IMG/VR virus record: IMGVR_UViG_3300035670_006100
Span: 1-35,184 of that record
DNA: 35,184 bases
Source of the DNA: a virus
Reading direction: 5' to 3' (one strand)
The translations under genes and the position numbers were made by a program. Under the pieces are notes generated by a model. It had not been told where the DNA came from and ran no database searches. It worked only from the letters and a program-made list of their open reading frames with translations. How positions within the stretch are numbered: position 1 is the stretch's first letter; every line of letters starts with the position of its first letter. Positions 1-9,441 of the stretch are shown piece after piece.

Positions 1-2406
1 TGTTCCCCAACCATAATAAACATGCAACTCAGCGTCAGGAATCTCACTTACAATGGCGGGCCAAATATGCAACAAGTGTTCAAGTCCCCGATCATACGAA
101 GATGTGTATACAACTCGTTTCGGATTACGCACTACTTCTTGATCAAATTGGCGGATATCTACCCCATTTTGGCTGATTATAAATTTCTCATCTGGCACAT
201 CTGGCAATAGTGTTCGATGATAATTTGACAAGCATATAATCTTATCAATCTTCTCTAAGCGATCTTTCGTAAACCAATACTTTTCCGGTACATCGTGAAG
301 CCATAGCAATGTCCGATTAGCTTTACCTAATTGAAACATCTCCAAATAATGAGGCACTCTCCACAAAATCAATGTATCAAATGTCTCATTCGGAACCAAT
401 GCTGATACGTTTCTCCACTGCACTCCATCGACATAACATGGATGAGGGAAACTGTTAATCACTTCCACTGGATGATTTAATGCCGCCAACTCACGCGTTA
501 AATAAATCACAGCCTCTTCACTTCCCCCGCACCCGCCCTCTACATGACTAAGTGGCCCCCATGCTTCTGTATGTGTACCGCCGCAAAAAAATGTAATCTT
601 AGACTTCTTGGGAGCATCAACCAACGCTGACGCATATATTACGCCTTCTCTAAGAGGCATCAAGTTCCAAATCCTCAGCTTATCCTGCTTCAACCATTCC
701 TCAACAATTTCCACCGATGTTTGGATAATGGCTTTAGGATCACGATTAGGTACTGCCACCATCACCGCACGCTTTGCAAACTCAATCCCCTTATTCAACC
801 ACGTTCCTCTATCCTCAATCATTTGCAAATTATGATCAAAAAATACCGCATCATACTTCTGTGTTACTTCGTCAAACTTAACTACACGTTTTACCTTAAA
901 GCCTGCATTTTTTAGACCCGCCGCTAACAACGGTTCATTCGATACTAGCAACACACTCTCACAACGAAACTTTTTTAAATCTGTAAGCAACAACTTATAC
1001 TCTGTCGAAATCGCTTGTCCTTCTTTAATACGTTTCTCTGCCGATACCCAACCTTGTTCTCGCACTTTGATCTCCCCCTGAATCTCAGTTCGCATGGCAT
1101 TGACTCTAGGATCATTGGTCATGCTAGTAGGTACAGTAATTAACAACTGTCTAGCCTTTTCCAACTCCCCTTGCAATCGTAAATAATCTGTCACTAATTT
1201 TAACGACTTCGCTATTTCAGACTCTTTCAGCAAATTCTCACATGTATACTGAATCTTTAACAAATCCTCGTTTAGTGGCTCAAATTTCATAGCTTCTCTA
1301 CAAAATCCCAACGCATCTTTCATATTCCCCTGACGCATAAACATATCTGCTAAGATATACAACGGAATAAACTTATTATACTTCTCATCCACCATTACCA
1401 ACGTATCAGGTTGATCTGAGTTTAAGGCTTCTTTTGCATATCTCTCAGCGTATGTATAATCTTCAAGCGTATAATAAACCTGTGCTAGTGCTGAATACGC
1501 CATAGGAAAATCTGGCCGTTCTCTCAATGCCCGATACGCATAATCCAACGCCTTATGAGCATCTCCTTGCGCCAAATACAACCCACATGCTCTCACTGCC
1601 GCTAAACACTTCTCTTCGTCCCATCCTGATAACTTCAAATATTGATCATACAACTCTGCCGCTTTGTCAAAGTTCTTATGAATCTTCAACGACTCTGCCA
1701 AGAAAAATAATGTCCTCGGATCAGGTTTATCGCCTTGCTGAAACAAATCCAACAACAACGCCTTGATATTTCTCTCCCCCGAATGAGCCTTGCGATCCCC
1801 ACCAGAATTATGTAGCACATGACAATCATGAGGCACTACACGAACATACTCAGTCTCAACGGCTGGTACAATAATCTCGTGAATCCTTCCCTGCCACTTA
1901 CAGCTTCCATTATTAGGAAGCACTCGTTCTCTATAATGCTCCACAATTGGATTAAGATATTGATCTAATTCGTATTTATAAAGCAAATGAATTCCAATTT
2001 GTTTCAAGGGATCGAGGTTTGAGTTTATGATTTTTACAAGTCGATCACTGCCTACCAGTATATCATCTGCATCTAACCACAGAATAAAATCCTTCGTTGC
2101 CTTTGAGAAGCTAAAATTCCTCGCCTCTGCAAACTCAAAAATACTATCCCCCGCTTTTACTTCCATCCCGTACTTCTTAAAAAATTCCGCATGTTCTGCT
2201 GTTAACACCGTCTGAAACTGACCAGGAGTTTCAAATACTTTTGCACCTAATTTTGTCGCTACTTCTACTGTCTTATCCGTCGAACCCGTATCCACCAAAA
2301 TCCACTCATCAACTATATGCTTCACTGATTGCCATAATGCAGTTAAATTATCCGCTTCGTTCTTAACAATCATGCACAAACTTAATGTGTACTTTTTGTC
2401 CCCCAT
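1..2406 (-). CDS. Multidomain glycosyltransferase (GT2 + TPR + GT4), C-terminus cut by window edge
   Basis: At least 802 residues read without a stop from the ATG at 2406 to the left edge. Residues about 1-230 form a GT-A (family 2) domain: an N-terminal MIVKNEADNL segment, WILVDTGSTDKT near residue 40 for nucleotide-sugar binding, and the metal-binding LDADD at 111-115. A helical region with TPR character follows (about 240-400; A-Y/G spacing, for example DKAAELYDQYLKL). A Rossmann-like stretch lies near 500-580. From about 590 a GT-B (family 4) domain starts, with GGCGGSEEAVIYL and, near the edge, SSYDRGLEHLLHIWP. The role is presumably sugar transfer from nucleotide sugars; the acceptor (virion protein, DNA or host surface) is unknown. 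It is the last visible gene of the head block, 1 nt after the 184-aa gene. The GT2 domain has an insertion of about 30 residues before the ARNF motif. Fold assignment is firm; the role is not. Confidence 0.85.
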   Translation of the reverse strand, partial: MGDKKYTLSLCMIVKNEADNLTALWQSVKHIVDEWILVDTGSTDKTVEVATKLGAKVFETPGQFQTVLTAEHAEFFKKYGMEVKAGDSIFEFAEARNFSFSKATKDFILWLDADDILVGSDRLVKIINSNLDPLKQIGIHLLYKYELDQYLNPIVEHYRERVLPNNGSCKWQGRIHEIIVPAVETEYVRVVPHDCHVLHNSGGDRKAHSGERNIKALLLDLFQQGDKPDPRTLFFLAESLKIHKNFDKAAELYDQYLKLSGWDEEKCLAAVRACGLYLAQGDAHKALDYAYRALRERPDFPMAYSALAQVYYTLEDYTYAERYAKEALNSDQPDTLVMVDEKYNKFIPLYILADMFMRQGNMKDALGFCREAMKFEPLNEDLLKIQYTCENLLKESEIAKSLKLVTDYLRLQGELEKARQLLITVPTSMTNDPRVNAMRTEIQGEIKVREQGWVSAEKRIKEGQAISTEYKLLLTDLKKFRCESVLLVSNEPLLAAGLKNAGFKVKRVVKFDEVTQKYDAVFFDHNLQMIEDRGTWLNKGIEFAKRAVMVAVPNRDPKAIIQTSVEIVEEWLKQDKLRIWNLMPLREGVIYASALVDAPKKSKITFFCGGTHTEAWGPLSHVEGGCGGSEEAVIYLTRELAALNHPVEVINSFPHPCYVDGVQWRNVSALVPNETFDTLILWRVPHYLEMFQLGKANRTLLWLHDVPEKYWFTKDRLEKIDKIICLSNYHRTLLPDVPDEKFIISQNGVDIRQFDQEVVRNPKRVVYTSSYDRGLEHLLHIWPAIVSEIPDAELHVYYGWGT

Positions 2407-2407
2407 C

Positions 2408-2962
2408 TTAGTTTCCCCCAATCAATGCCTTTGAAAATATTTCAAAAAAATATTTATCAAACTGTGACTTGTCTTGGTCATGATGTTTTACCAACTCAGG
2501 ATTTGCCAACCCCACCAACTGCTTCACTCTCTGAGGCACAGACCCCTTAAACTTCCACGCTTTTGTTCGATCATATCCGCTTGGATCACGTAATCTGTCT
2601 TTCTGCCATTGCAAATACTTCATAAACTCTTTTACTTCCCAAGCATAAAAACGATCCCACCATTTAATCGCCCCATCAATTACCGTATGTGCATCCTTAC
2701 CCCTAAACGCCTTCTCAAAATCAAATCCAACTTGTGTGTCAAAAATTGCCTGAATAACTTCCTTTTGCTCCGCATTTGCGAGTGCGATCCAAAATTCAAA
2801 ATACTTTGATATTTCTTCTTCGCTAGGATTCTCGCTTATCGCCGTTCCGTCAAAATATCTTCCAAACTGTGCAGTCTCATCCGCGCCAAAATAAACCCTC
2901 TTACTACTTCCTACTGCCCCCTGAAACTTGGGAGCACTGAAAATTGCTTCCCAATTTAGCAT
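2408..2962 (-). CDS. Uncharacterised late protein, 184 aa
   Basis: It follows the 51-aa gene by 2 nt and precedes the large glycosyltransferase by 1 nt, so the three are one transcription unit. The product is soluble, acidic/aromatic and mostly helical, with many Trp, Phe and Tyr residues (for example WWDRFYAWEVKEFMKYLQW near residue 98). It has no membrane segment, signal peptide or recognisable catalytic motif. Its position just downstream of the capsid gene would suit a head-completion, head-tail or virion-decoration function, but this is positional inference only. Confidence 0.7.
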   Translation of the reverse strand: MLNWEAIFSAPKFQGAVGSSKRVYFGADETAQFGRYFDGTAISENPSEEEISKYFEFWIALANAEQKEVIQAIFDTQVGFDFEKAFRGKDAHTVIDGAIKWWDRFYAWEVKEFMKYLQWQKDRLRDPSGYDRTKAWKFKGSVPQRVKQLVGLANPELVKHHDQDKSQFDKYFFEIFSKALIGGN

Positions 2963-2964
2963 CT

Positions 2965-3120
2965 CTATCTCCCCTTTTTCTTCTTACCGTGTTGTTTCCA
3001 CATACTAAAACAAATCGCAATCGCTTGATCCTGACTTTGCGCTGTGCCCTCTTTAATCACCATCGAAATACAACGCCCCATGTACTCATTCTTACTTTCA
3101 CCCTTCATCGGCTTCGGCAT
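2965..3120 (-). CDS. Small phage head-region protein with RC-x-CFSMW motif, 51 aa
   Basis: This short gene starts at the ATG at 3120 and encodes a basic protein beginning MPKPMKGES, then NEYMGRC, then AIAICFSMWKQ. The arrangement KGES-x-(D/N)-(F/Y)-x-x-RC ... QA-x-AIC-x-x-W recurs, from memory, in phage head-gene clusters, often at the tail end of head maturation proteases or portal-associated proteins; here it is free-standing. The two cysteines may pair or bind metal. It lies between the capsid gene and the 184-aa gene. A real gene is likely; its biochemical role is unknown. Confidence 0.65.
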   Translation of the reverse strand: MPKPMKGESKNEYMGRCISMVIKEGTAQSQDQAIAICFSMWKQHGKKKKGR

Positions 3121-3140
3121 CTCTTACTCCTTTAATGGAA

Positions 3141-3163
3141 GGGAGTTTTTTACCAGAACTCCC
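3141..3163 (-). terminator. Hairpin after the major capsid gene
   Basis: A perfect 7-bp inverted repeat (GGGAGTT / AACTCCC, 9-nt loop) lies 30 nt past the capsid stop codon. It lacks a long uridine tract on the minus-strand transcript, so it is more likely a partial terminator or RNA-stabilising hairpin that lowers expression of downstream genes relative to capsid protein. Confidence 0.45.
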
Positions 3164-3193
3164 CAAAACTGGATAACCAATAACTTCCGTTTA

Positions 3194-4108
3194 TCAGCTA
3201 GTAGCGAGATTTAACAACATTCCCGATGTTTTCTCGTTATGAACTTCCAGCGTAACCTCAGTCACGACTTCACCCTTACGAGACAAGCCCGTAGGAGCAT
3301 ATTCGTGAGCGCGAGGCTCAGAACCCATAAGATAAGCCAGTTTGTTGAAATCAGGCAGGTATGTAACCACTGCACTAGGCACAACACTGTTCATCTCATG
3401 AGAAAGCTGAATTTCGTAAGTCCCGAAGTCCGTGATAATCTGGTCAATCGGAATACTAAGAGTCCGATCACCGATCACAACTTCACGACGATTTGCACTG
3501 TCAAACGATGCAAAGTTTTCAGAAATCCGTCTTTTCTGATAAGCACCAACAAGAGCCACACCACCGCGAACATTGGAATTCGTCCAAATGTTCTGAGCCA
3601 GAGTATCAAAAATACTCGGACTAAGTTGCTGACCCGAATACGAAGAACCATCCTTATAGCTGGAAATGAAAGAAATCAGCCCTTTCATCCTCCGAGCCGC
3701 AGAACCCGTTCCTGATGCAATCGTACCAAACAAAGCCGCTTTTTCCAAATCCTTCTTAAGAGCAATGGTCTTTTTCGTTTTCTGATAAGACCAATTGTCT
3801 GCCATTCCATGATGTTTTACATTGAGTTTCGTCAATGTAATCTGAAACGGCTTGCGAAGAATCTGCGTAATGTTGATGACCTTTGAAGGATCAGTCAACG
3901 AGGGGTATGTAGGATCACTACCTTCAATTCCTGCATTATCCGCGCTATCCTCAATAGTATCCGTCATCCACTTGTGTTCAGTATCTTCCGCATTAGGAGC
4001 CGTACCGATGTTACTCACATACGGTGTCTCCGTAATACTCACATTCGCAATCAAAGGGCGAACATCCTCCACTCTAACCGCTGAATCATACGTCCAAAAA
4101 TTACCCAT
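3194..4108 (-). CDS. Major capsid protein (SU10-like MCP family, HK97 fold)
   Basis: The 304-aa product opens with FWTYDSAVRVEDVRPLI, then SITETPYVSNIGTAPNAED and HKWMTD. This matches the N-terminal pattern of the SU10 major capsid family (formerly DUF5309): F-x-TYDA-x-G-x-RED..I..ISPT-x-TPF..I followed by H-x-W-x-TD. Length is typical for that family (about 300-350). The gene follows a coiled-coil scaffold-like gene by 35 nt, with an AAAGGA site upstream of the ATG, and is followed by a hairpin. The capsid protein self-assembles into the icosahedral shell around the scaffold. No delta-domain cleavage is obvious. Confidence is high from both sequence pattern and context. Confidence 0.88.
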   Translation of the reverse strand: MGNFWTYDSAVRVEDVRPLIANVSITETPYVSNIGTAPNAEDTEHKWMTDTIEDSADNAGIEGSDPTYPSLTDPSKVINITQILRKPFQITLTKLNVKHHGMADNWSYQKTKKTIALKKDLEKAALFGTIASGTGSAARRMKGLISFISSYKDGSSYSGQQLSPSIFDTLAQNIWTNSNVRGGVALVGAYQKRRISENFASFDSANRREVVIGDRTLSIPIDQIITDFGTYEIQLSHEMNSVVPSAVVTYLPDFNKLAYLMGSEPRAHEYAPTGLSRKGEVVTEVTLEVHNEKTSGMLLNLATS

Positions 4109-4143
4109 AAATGAATCCTTTCCTCAGTTTAATGAAATCAAAC

Positions 4144-4956
4144 CTATACTTTTTCACCCAATTGCGCTTTGAGCTTTGCGTTAAGCTCATCAATTCTCAC
4201 ATAAACCTTGGCCGCTTCTGTAATACGACCTTGATTGCTGAGAACCGCCGCATTGTAAATCAAAGCATTGATCTGTTTTTGAAGAACATCGACAGTTGCA
4301 GTCTGTGTCGGTACTTGACGTTTATCCTCGTCTCCACCCACGACATTCTGCACTACAGCCTTTGTTTCTTCGTCTTTCTGCTTAGTATCTTCAACTTTAG
4401 AAGGCTTTTCAGCTTGAGCACCGCCAGCTAGAACATAGGCTTTTTCCAAAGCTACGTTCACGTCACTATACACATCCTTCAAGGTCGCAAACTCTTGGTC
4501 AAATCGTGCCAAGACCTCTGGATTACTTAATCCCTTATGAGTTGCTTTAAAGTTATTGTATATCTCCGTTGCTTTTCGTGCCGCTTCTGAGCGTTTCTGT
4601 GTCTGCGTTAACTTATACTCAACCGCCGCTTCCACACCCTCTTCTTCCAATATCTTAGAAAAGGTCGCATCTGCCTCACGCTTGGCAGTAGGCTTAGAAC
4701 GCATTTCCTCGTTCTCTTTTTTCAAACGCTCATTTTCTTCTTTCAATCGAAGAGCCTCTTCCGTGGAACCTTTATATTGTCCCTTTAACGTGTCGTGCTT
4801 TTTCTGAAGCTCAACAAATTCCGTTGACGGATTAGCAGGACTACCTTTCTCATTTTGAGGTTCAGGTGTCTGTGCAGGGTTTGGCTTCTCCTGCGGTGGT
4901 GAGTTAGGCTTTTGCCCTTCACCTTCTATAACTTTTTCTTTGTTCTCATCTGTCAT
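4144..4956 (-). CDS. Head scaffolding-like protein (coiled coil)
   Basis: The 270-aa protein starts with a disordered Pro/Glu/Gln-rich tail (1-45). A strong charged coiled coil follows (about 48-90, with EALRLKEENERLKKENEEM), then further helical segments and a C-terminal helix ending in AKLKAQLGEKV. This composition, and the position directly upstream of the capsid gene, are typical of tailed-phage scaffolding proteins, which template procapsid assembly and then leave. The start has a good AAGGAGAG site. No protease domain is present here, so if a head protease exists it is elsewhere or absent. Confidence 0.75.
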   Translation of the reverse strand: MTDENKEKVIEGEGQKPNSPPQEKPNPAQTPEPQNEKGSPANPSTEFVELQKKHDTLKGQYKGSTEEALRLKEENERLKKENEEMRSKPTAKREADATFSKILEEEGVEAAVEYKLTQTQKRSEAARKATEIYNNFKATHKGLSNPEVLARFDQEFATLKDVYSDVNVALEKAYVLAGGAQAEKPSKVEDTKQKDEETKAVVQNVVGGDEDKRQVPTQTATVDVLQKQINALIYNAAVLSNQGRITEAAKVYVRIDELNAKLKAQLGEKV

Positions 4957-5003
4957 TTTTCTCTCCTTGAGTTACGACTTATGGTATGCGCTTCAAGCCC
5001 CCA

Positions 5004-5423
5004 TTATGACTGCTTGAATACTTCCTTGTGAAACTGTTCTTTTGATGCTTCTGAAACTTGCCCCGAAAGCATTTGTTGCAATTTCTGTAACGCTATCATT
5101 TTGTGCTTACGATATAGTGCAGGCAATCCCATTGCTACATCACACGCTTTCGCTCTGCCTTGATGAAGCAAGTACTCCCTTACTTTCTTATCCTTCACCA
5201 GTGTCGGCAGTTCCTTAATATATCCCAACATCTGTAAAAACCCAATCTTCTTGTAATACGAATTATCCAATGCTTGCCCTGCCAGTGATTGCATCTCCTG
5301 CTGAAGCACCTGGTCAATCAACTGCACATAATCTTGCCAGCCCTCTTTTTTCGTAAGAGCTTCCAATCTTTCCGCAATCTCAATCACTTTCTGTGCTGAC
5401 TTTATTTCATCCTCTGAATTCAT
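5004..5423 (-). CDS. Uncharacterised head-module protein, 139 aa
   Basis: The gene lies between portal and scaffold on the minus strand, with GGGGGGATACA before its ATG. The product is soluble, helical and rich in Lys, Gln and Leu (for example RKHKMIALQKLQQML near residue 105), with no cysteine cluster or membrane segment. A portal-adjacent small helical protein could assist portal or scaffold assembly. I do not recognise the family. Confidence 0.65.
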   Translation of the reverse strand: MNSEDEIKSAQKVIEIAERLEALTKKEGWQDYVQLIDQVLQQEMQSLAGQALDNSYYKKIGFLQMLGYIKELPTLVKDKKVREYLLHQGRAKACDVAMGLPALYRKHKMIALQKLQQMLSGQVSEASKEQFHKEVFKQS

Positions 5424-5444
5424 TGTATCCCCCCGTTGTATGAA

Positions 5445-7607
5445 TTACGCTTCGATGTTATTAACTCTAGGTCTTGCAAGATTCGCTATATTCCTCACCA
5501 TCGGCGAACCCTGATTCCCCATATTACCTTCTGGCCCCATGGCAGGAATTCCAGGTAGTTGCATCTGCTGTCCCTGCTCAGGCATCATCTGTGCGGCTTG
5601 TTGTGCTCTCATCTGCATCTCTAACTGCATTTCCTGCAAACGATTCTCAATCCTCATCACGTGCTCTTGCATCTCTTCCCTATCCGTCCCATCCATAACC
5701 TTTGTATAAATCTCTGTCTCCATGAAGGCTTGATGAGCGCGAAGTTTTTGCTGAAGAGCCGCCATATCTTCCTGTGGGCTTAACTTCACCGATTCTCCCT
5801 GCCCTGCCGCAAATAACGCTTGTTCCTCGATAATCGAAAGCGGTTCACTCTCCACCTTCAAAATCTTCTCAATCTTTTTCGGCAACACATTCTCTAAAAT
5901 CGCCTTATCAACTTCCACCAAATCAATGTGTGGAGCCTGTGCCCAAAATGGCCTCAATTGAATTAATTGTTGCAACTCAATCTCTTTATTCCCAAAGAAC
6001 GTACTTGTCGTAACCTTAATATCATAATCTCCAAGGATATTCTCCAAACTCTCGGTCTTAAACTCCAACCCTTTACGCCCTGCCGTCCTCAACACAAACC
6101 TTTCATCCCCAAACAACTGAATCAGCTTCAACACTCGATTCCCTAACACTCCATGCTTATCAAGAATCCCATTAATCACCATAGCATTTCCTGCTTGCTG
6201 TTCATTGAGGATGCTAATAATCGACGTTGCAGGTGTCCTATTAATACTCGAAATCGCCTGTTGAATATTCACATTCCCTGTAGTTTCTCTAAAAATATTC
6301 ATCAATCGTTCTTCTTCGTTCACGCTAAGATATTCCAAACTCTGAAACTGCATCGGTTCCATAGCTGAACTCGCGGGTCTATCTCCCGTACTAACTGGAT
6401 GAAACGCCCCAGGCATACTCACATACGCATGATCTTCTAAAATTGCATCCACATTAATTAGGAACTGCGGATTAATCTTTAACTTCACCGAATCCCCGCG
6501 CTGACACAAGAAATCATTAATATGATACGTCAATTCCACCACGGGATCAACTACTCCCCACGGTGTCAACGAGTGCAATGACCTCGAAAACTGCACATCC
6601 ACAAACGGATACTCTCCCAATAAATTCTCTTCAGCTAACAAAATCTGATTATTCTCCAAAATCACATTGGCCTTGATAAACTCCCTCATGCCATCCCCGT
6701 CCACATCGAACCATCCATACCAATGCACGACTTGGTAACACGGCTTCCTCTGAGTCACAGGCGTATCCACCAACCCATCCTGCCTTCTCAATTCTGGCCC
6801 CTTCTCATCTACCAACAGCGTATTAATCCCATGCGGATCAGACTTAGCTAAATTATCATACGCTCCCGCCTCATATACACTTCTTGCTTCCTTCTCATAA
6901 ATCTCTTCCGCTGTCTCATCCACGACCTCATACACATACCCACACGCCCACTTGTCAAATGACTTCGCTGTTGCATCCCATCCACAATGATCGACAATAT
7001 CCACTGCTCTAACAAAAGGTTGATTTATCTTGTTCTTGCGTTTTACGTATCTATATCTAGGATTACCTTCTTTGTCCCTTATAACCTTATTATCTTCTTC
7101 CCTTACAACTTCGCGCCACAACACCTCATCCGTTCTCCGCACCCATCCGTACCTATAAACCCCCAACCCATATTTCACACAACTCCGAATCCCCTCTTCA
7201 CTAACCCCGTAAAATCCAATCCTATCCATCGTATTATTCAACACCGCTTCCGCTGACTGCGCGAAGTCATGATCTTCCGGTGTCCGTCCAAGAGCCGAAT
7301 AAGGAGAGGACAATCTATTTCCCCACAACGCTTGATGTACCACACTTGTCTTATTCTCAATCGCATTGAAAGGCAACGGGAGAAATATCTTTGTCTGCCA
7401 ACCCGCTTTATTTTTCTCCATGTACGATTGATTGCGATAAATAGCATTAATCTCAAGCATCCTATTTCGTCGCACCGCATACGCACCGTTAAAGCTATCA
7501 ATCGACTGACGAATTGTTTTAATCAATTCCCTCTGTCGATCCTCTTTCTTTAACTGATCCGTAACGTCTGTAATCTTTTTAATTTTTATAATTGCTTCGT
7601 CAGACAT
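5445..7607 (-). CDS. Portal protein, 720 aa
   Basis: This is the dodecameric head vertex through which DNA is packaged and ejected. Evidence is a 720-aa protein directly after the large terminase, with a helical N-terminus, a central region containing WYGWFDVDGDGMRE and DVQFSRSLHSLTPWGVVDPV, and a Gln/Met/Pro/Gly-rich C-terminal tail (EMQMRAQQAAQMMPEQ region). These are usual for large podovirus-type portals (about 700 aa). I prefer the ATG at 7607, which has AGGAG 6 nt upstream, over an in-frame TTG at 7628 that lacks such a site. The gap to the terminase stop is 8 nt. No nuclease or MuF fusion is seen. Confidence 0.85.
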   Translation of the reverse strand: MSDEAIIKIKKITDVTDQLKKEDRQRELIKTIRQSIDSFNGAYAVRRNRMLEINAIYRNQSYMEKNKAGWQTKIFLPLPFNAIENKTSVVHQALWGNRLSSPYSALGRTPEDHDFAQSAEAVLNNTMDRIGFYGVSEEGIRSCVKYGLGVYRYGWVRRTDEVLWREVVREEDNKVIRDKEGNPRYRYVKRKNKINQPFVRAVDIVDHCGWDATAKSFDKWACGYVYEVVDETAEEIYEKEARSVYEAGAYDNLAKSDPHGINTLLVDEKGPELRRQDGLVDTPVTQRKPCYQVVHWYGWFDVDGDGMREFIKANVILENNQILLAEENLLGEYPFVDVQFSRSLHSLTPWGVVDPVVELTYHINDFLCQRGDSVKLKINPQFLINVDAILEDHAYVSMPGAFHPVSTGDRPASSAMEPMQFQSLEYLSVNEEERLMNIFRETTGNVNIQQAISSINRTPATSIISILNEQQAGNAMVINGILDKHGVLGNRVLKLIQLFGDERFVLRTAGRKGLEFKTESLENILGDYDIKVTTSTFFGNKEIELQQLIQLRPFWAQAPHIDLVEVDKAILENVLPKKIEKILKVESEPLSIIEEQALFAAGQGESVKLSPQEDMAALQQKLRAHQAFMETEIYTKVMDGTDREEMQEHVMRIENRLQEMQLEMQMRAQQAAQMMPEQGQQMQLPGIPAMGPEGNMGNQGSPMVRNIANLARPRVNNIEA

Positions 7608-7615
7608 TTCTTCTC

Positions 7616-9208
7616 CTATAGATACCAAGCGTTATCACTACTACCAAGTCTAAATCCATTCGCACTTCCAACCCCTGCTTTTTTCCCCATCACATGTCTT
7701 AACACATACGCCAACACATCTATAATATCCTTCGTCTTACCATGAGGAAACCTTACCAACTCCGTCACCAACTCATGCATCCAATGGCGTATATAAAACT
7801 GTCCCCGTTCAAAATGTGGAATCAGCACCCTAATCCTTACATCCTTTGCGGCGTGTCCAGGCTTTAATTCCGTCACCTTCAACGCCTTCCCATACTGTTG
7901 CGACTTCTCTTCCAAATTATAAATTCCCTGTAATTGATACGCAACCGATTCCCATCCTACAAACTTCGTCCCCCACTTATCGCTCATCTCAAAAATCCCG
8001 TCAAACAATTCCGATTCTTTTGCCCTCGTATATAACTTATAATCCAGCACATAAATATTTCTCCGTTTATCCCATCCTGCGACCAGTACCACTCCCCGAT
8101 CATGACTTGTTGAGGCTGTTTTCTTTGCAGTGATGGGATCGACGAAGATCATCTTTTCCAACACAATCTCATGTCCATTTACATCTCTAGGTAACTCATA
8201 ATACGTCTGAATCCACGTCCGCTTAATCTCTTGTTGATCCTCTGGAACTGGGTCTAAGAGGTACTGAGTCGAAAAAATATAACTCCCCTGTTGATTCTGA
8301 ATATTCAGCAAACTCTCTTTAGTATGCTGTTCTTTCCAAATCGGCTCATTGTTCTCATCAAAGACAGGCTGTACGAACTGCTTAAAACTCTCCCTAACCT
8401 CTGGTGTCTCCAAGAACGTATAAAGATCATGATCCGTATAATTCGTTCCCACCACCATAATAGGAATCTTCCCTCTGGCCTTCTTAGAATTCACAATACT
8501 CAAGAAAAATCTATACGCCTTAATCACCTTCGCGCATTGTTCCGGTGTAGTCGAATTCTCCCTCGTTACAATATCATCAAATCCAAGTTCCCCAAAGTGC
8601 TTTCCCGTAACCGTTGCATCCACCCCTACCGCCTCAAGTGTACACTGAGCATAATTCCCTGCCCTGGCCACATTAAATTCCGTCTCCGTCCACTTGTTCT
8701 TTCTCTCATTCCTCAACCAATCCGGTACAATCTGAGGATACAATGCCCTGATCTTCTTATTATTCGTCAACTCATACCTTATTGCCCTACACGTGTCTTT
8801 GCTGAGATCGAGGGTTCCCGACACAATAAGCGAACACAACTCAGGATTATTAACAATACGCCATATTCTATAATAGATAGTACAAATCTGAGTTTTAAGA
8901 TGGTATCGAGGTAAACGTATGACGCAATTAGTCCCAATATTTTTACAGCGGCGTACAAACCTCGCCAACTCTCTATGCACCCTTGCCAGTTTAACCGGAG
9001 TTTCTCCCCTTCTCTCCGCATCCAACACTTCCAACAAAAATGCCCACAAGTCGTATTTATACGTGAGCTTTCTCTCCGCAACTCTAAGCTCCGCAATAAC
9101 TCTCTTTTTCTCTTCCGCGCTCTCACCCACTCCTGCATCAAACTCTCTAAGTACCTTCCGAAGTTGGCGTATCTTACGAAAGTCCGAAAGTTCATTAAAC
9201 TCATTCAT
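7616..9208 (-). CDS. terL: Terminase large subunit (packaging ATPase and nuclease)
   Basis: The 530-aa protein has the two TerL domains. The N-terminal ATPase carries the deviant Walker A RLPRYHLKTQ (about residue 98-107) and the Walker B region GELGFDDIVT. The C-terminal RNase H-like nuclease carries FVDPITAKK and the late acidic DIIDVLAYV. It drives DNA into the prohead through the portal and cuts the concatemer. The ATG at 9208 shares one base with the TGA of the preceding gene (TGATG), which supports this start over the TTG one codon upstream. Portal follows at once. Confidence 0.93.
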   Translation of the reverse strand: MNEFNELSDFRKIRQLRKVLREFDAGVGESAEEKKRVIAELRVAERKLTYKYDLWAFLLEVLDAERRGETPVKLARVHRELARFVRRCKNIGTNCVIRLPRYHLKTQICTIYYRIWRIVNNPELCSLIVSGTLDLSKDTCRAIRYELTNNKKIRALYPQIVPDWLRNERKNKWTETEFNVARAGNYAQCTLEAVGVDATVTGKHFGELGFDDIVTRENSTTPEQCAKVIKAYRFFLSIVNSKKARGKIPIMVVGTNYTDHDLYTFLETPEVRESFKQFVQPVFDENNEPIWKEQHTKESLLNIQNQQGSYIFSTQYLLDPVPEDQQEIKRTWIQTYYELPRDVNGHEIVLEKMIFVDPITAKKTASTSHDRGVVLVAGWDKRRNIYVLDYKLYTRAKESELFDGIFEMSDKWGTKFVGWESVAYQLQGIYNLEEKSQQYGKALKVTELKPGHAAKDVRIRVLIPHFERGQFYIRHWMHELVTELVRFPHGKTKDIIDVLAYVLRHVMGKKAGVGSANGFRLGSSDNAWYL

Positions 9209-9441
9209 CAACTATTCAAGAGAGCATGTTCCGCATCTCTTGTCCCCTTCACAATCATAAAGAATTTCCATATCGGAATCTTTACCACATCATCCACCCC
9301 AAACACCAAAGCCACATTTTCTTGATCGAGCCTGACAATCTGGAACCTATACCCTGTCTGCGTATCCATAACCTTCGATAGTACCTTCATCCCATCGTCC
9401 CCTGGTTCCTTATCCTTCTCACGCACAATGCGGTTGAGCAT
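9208..9441 (-). CDS. Small uncharacterised protein, 77 aa
   Basis: A 77-aa protein lies between the GT2 glycosyltransferase and the large terminase. It overlaps the former by 23 nt and the latter by one base. The sequence suggests a small beta barrel (GYRFQIVRLDQENVALVFG, then VVKIPIWKFFMIV). There are no cysteines and no membrane helix. The tight overlaps argue for genuine, coupled translation. Function unknown. Confidence 0.6.
   Translation of the reverse strand: MLNRIVREKDKEPGDDGMKVLSKVMDTQTGYRFQIVRLDQENVALVFGVDDVVKIPIWKFFMIVKGTRDAEHALLNS

Noticed and set aside
3239-3715. Plus-strand frames opposite capsid, terminase and 1045-aa genes
   Set aside because: They are antisense shadows with improbable composition and no RBS or promoter context.
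5445-7628. Portal start at TTG 7628
   Set aside because: Overlaps the terminase end and lacks a site, while ATG 7607 has AGGAG at proper spacing.
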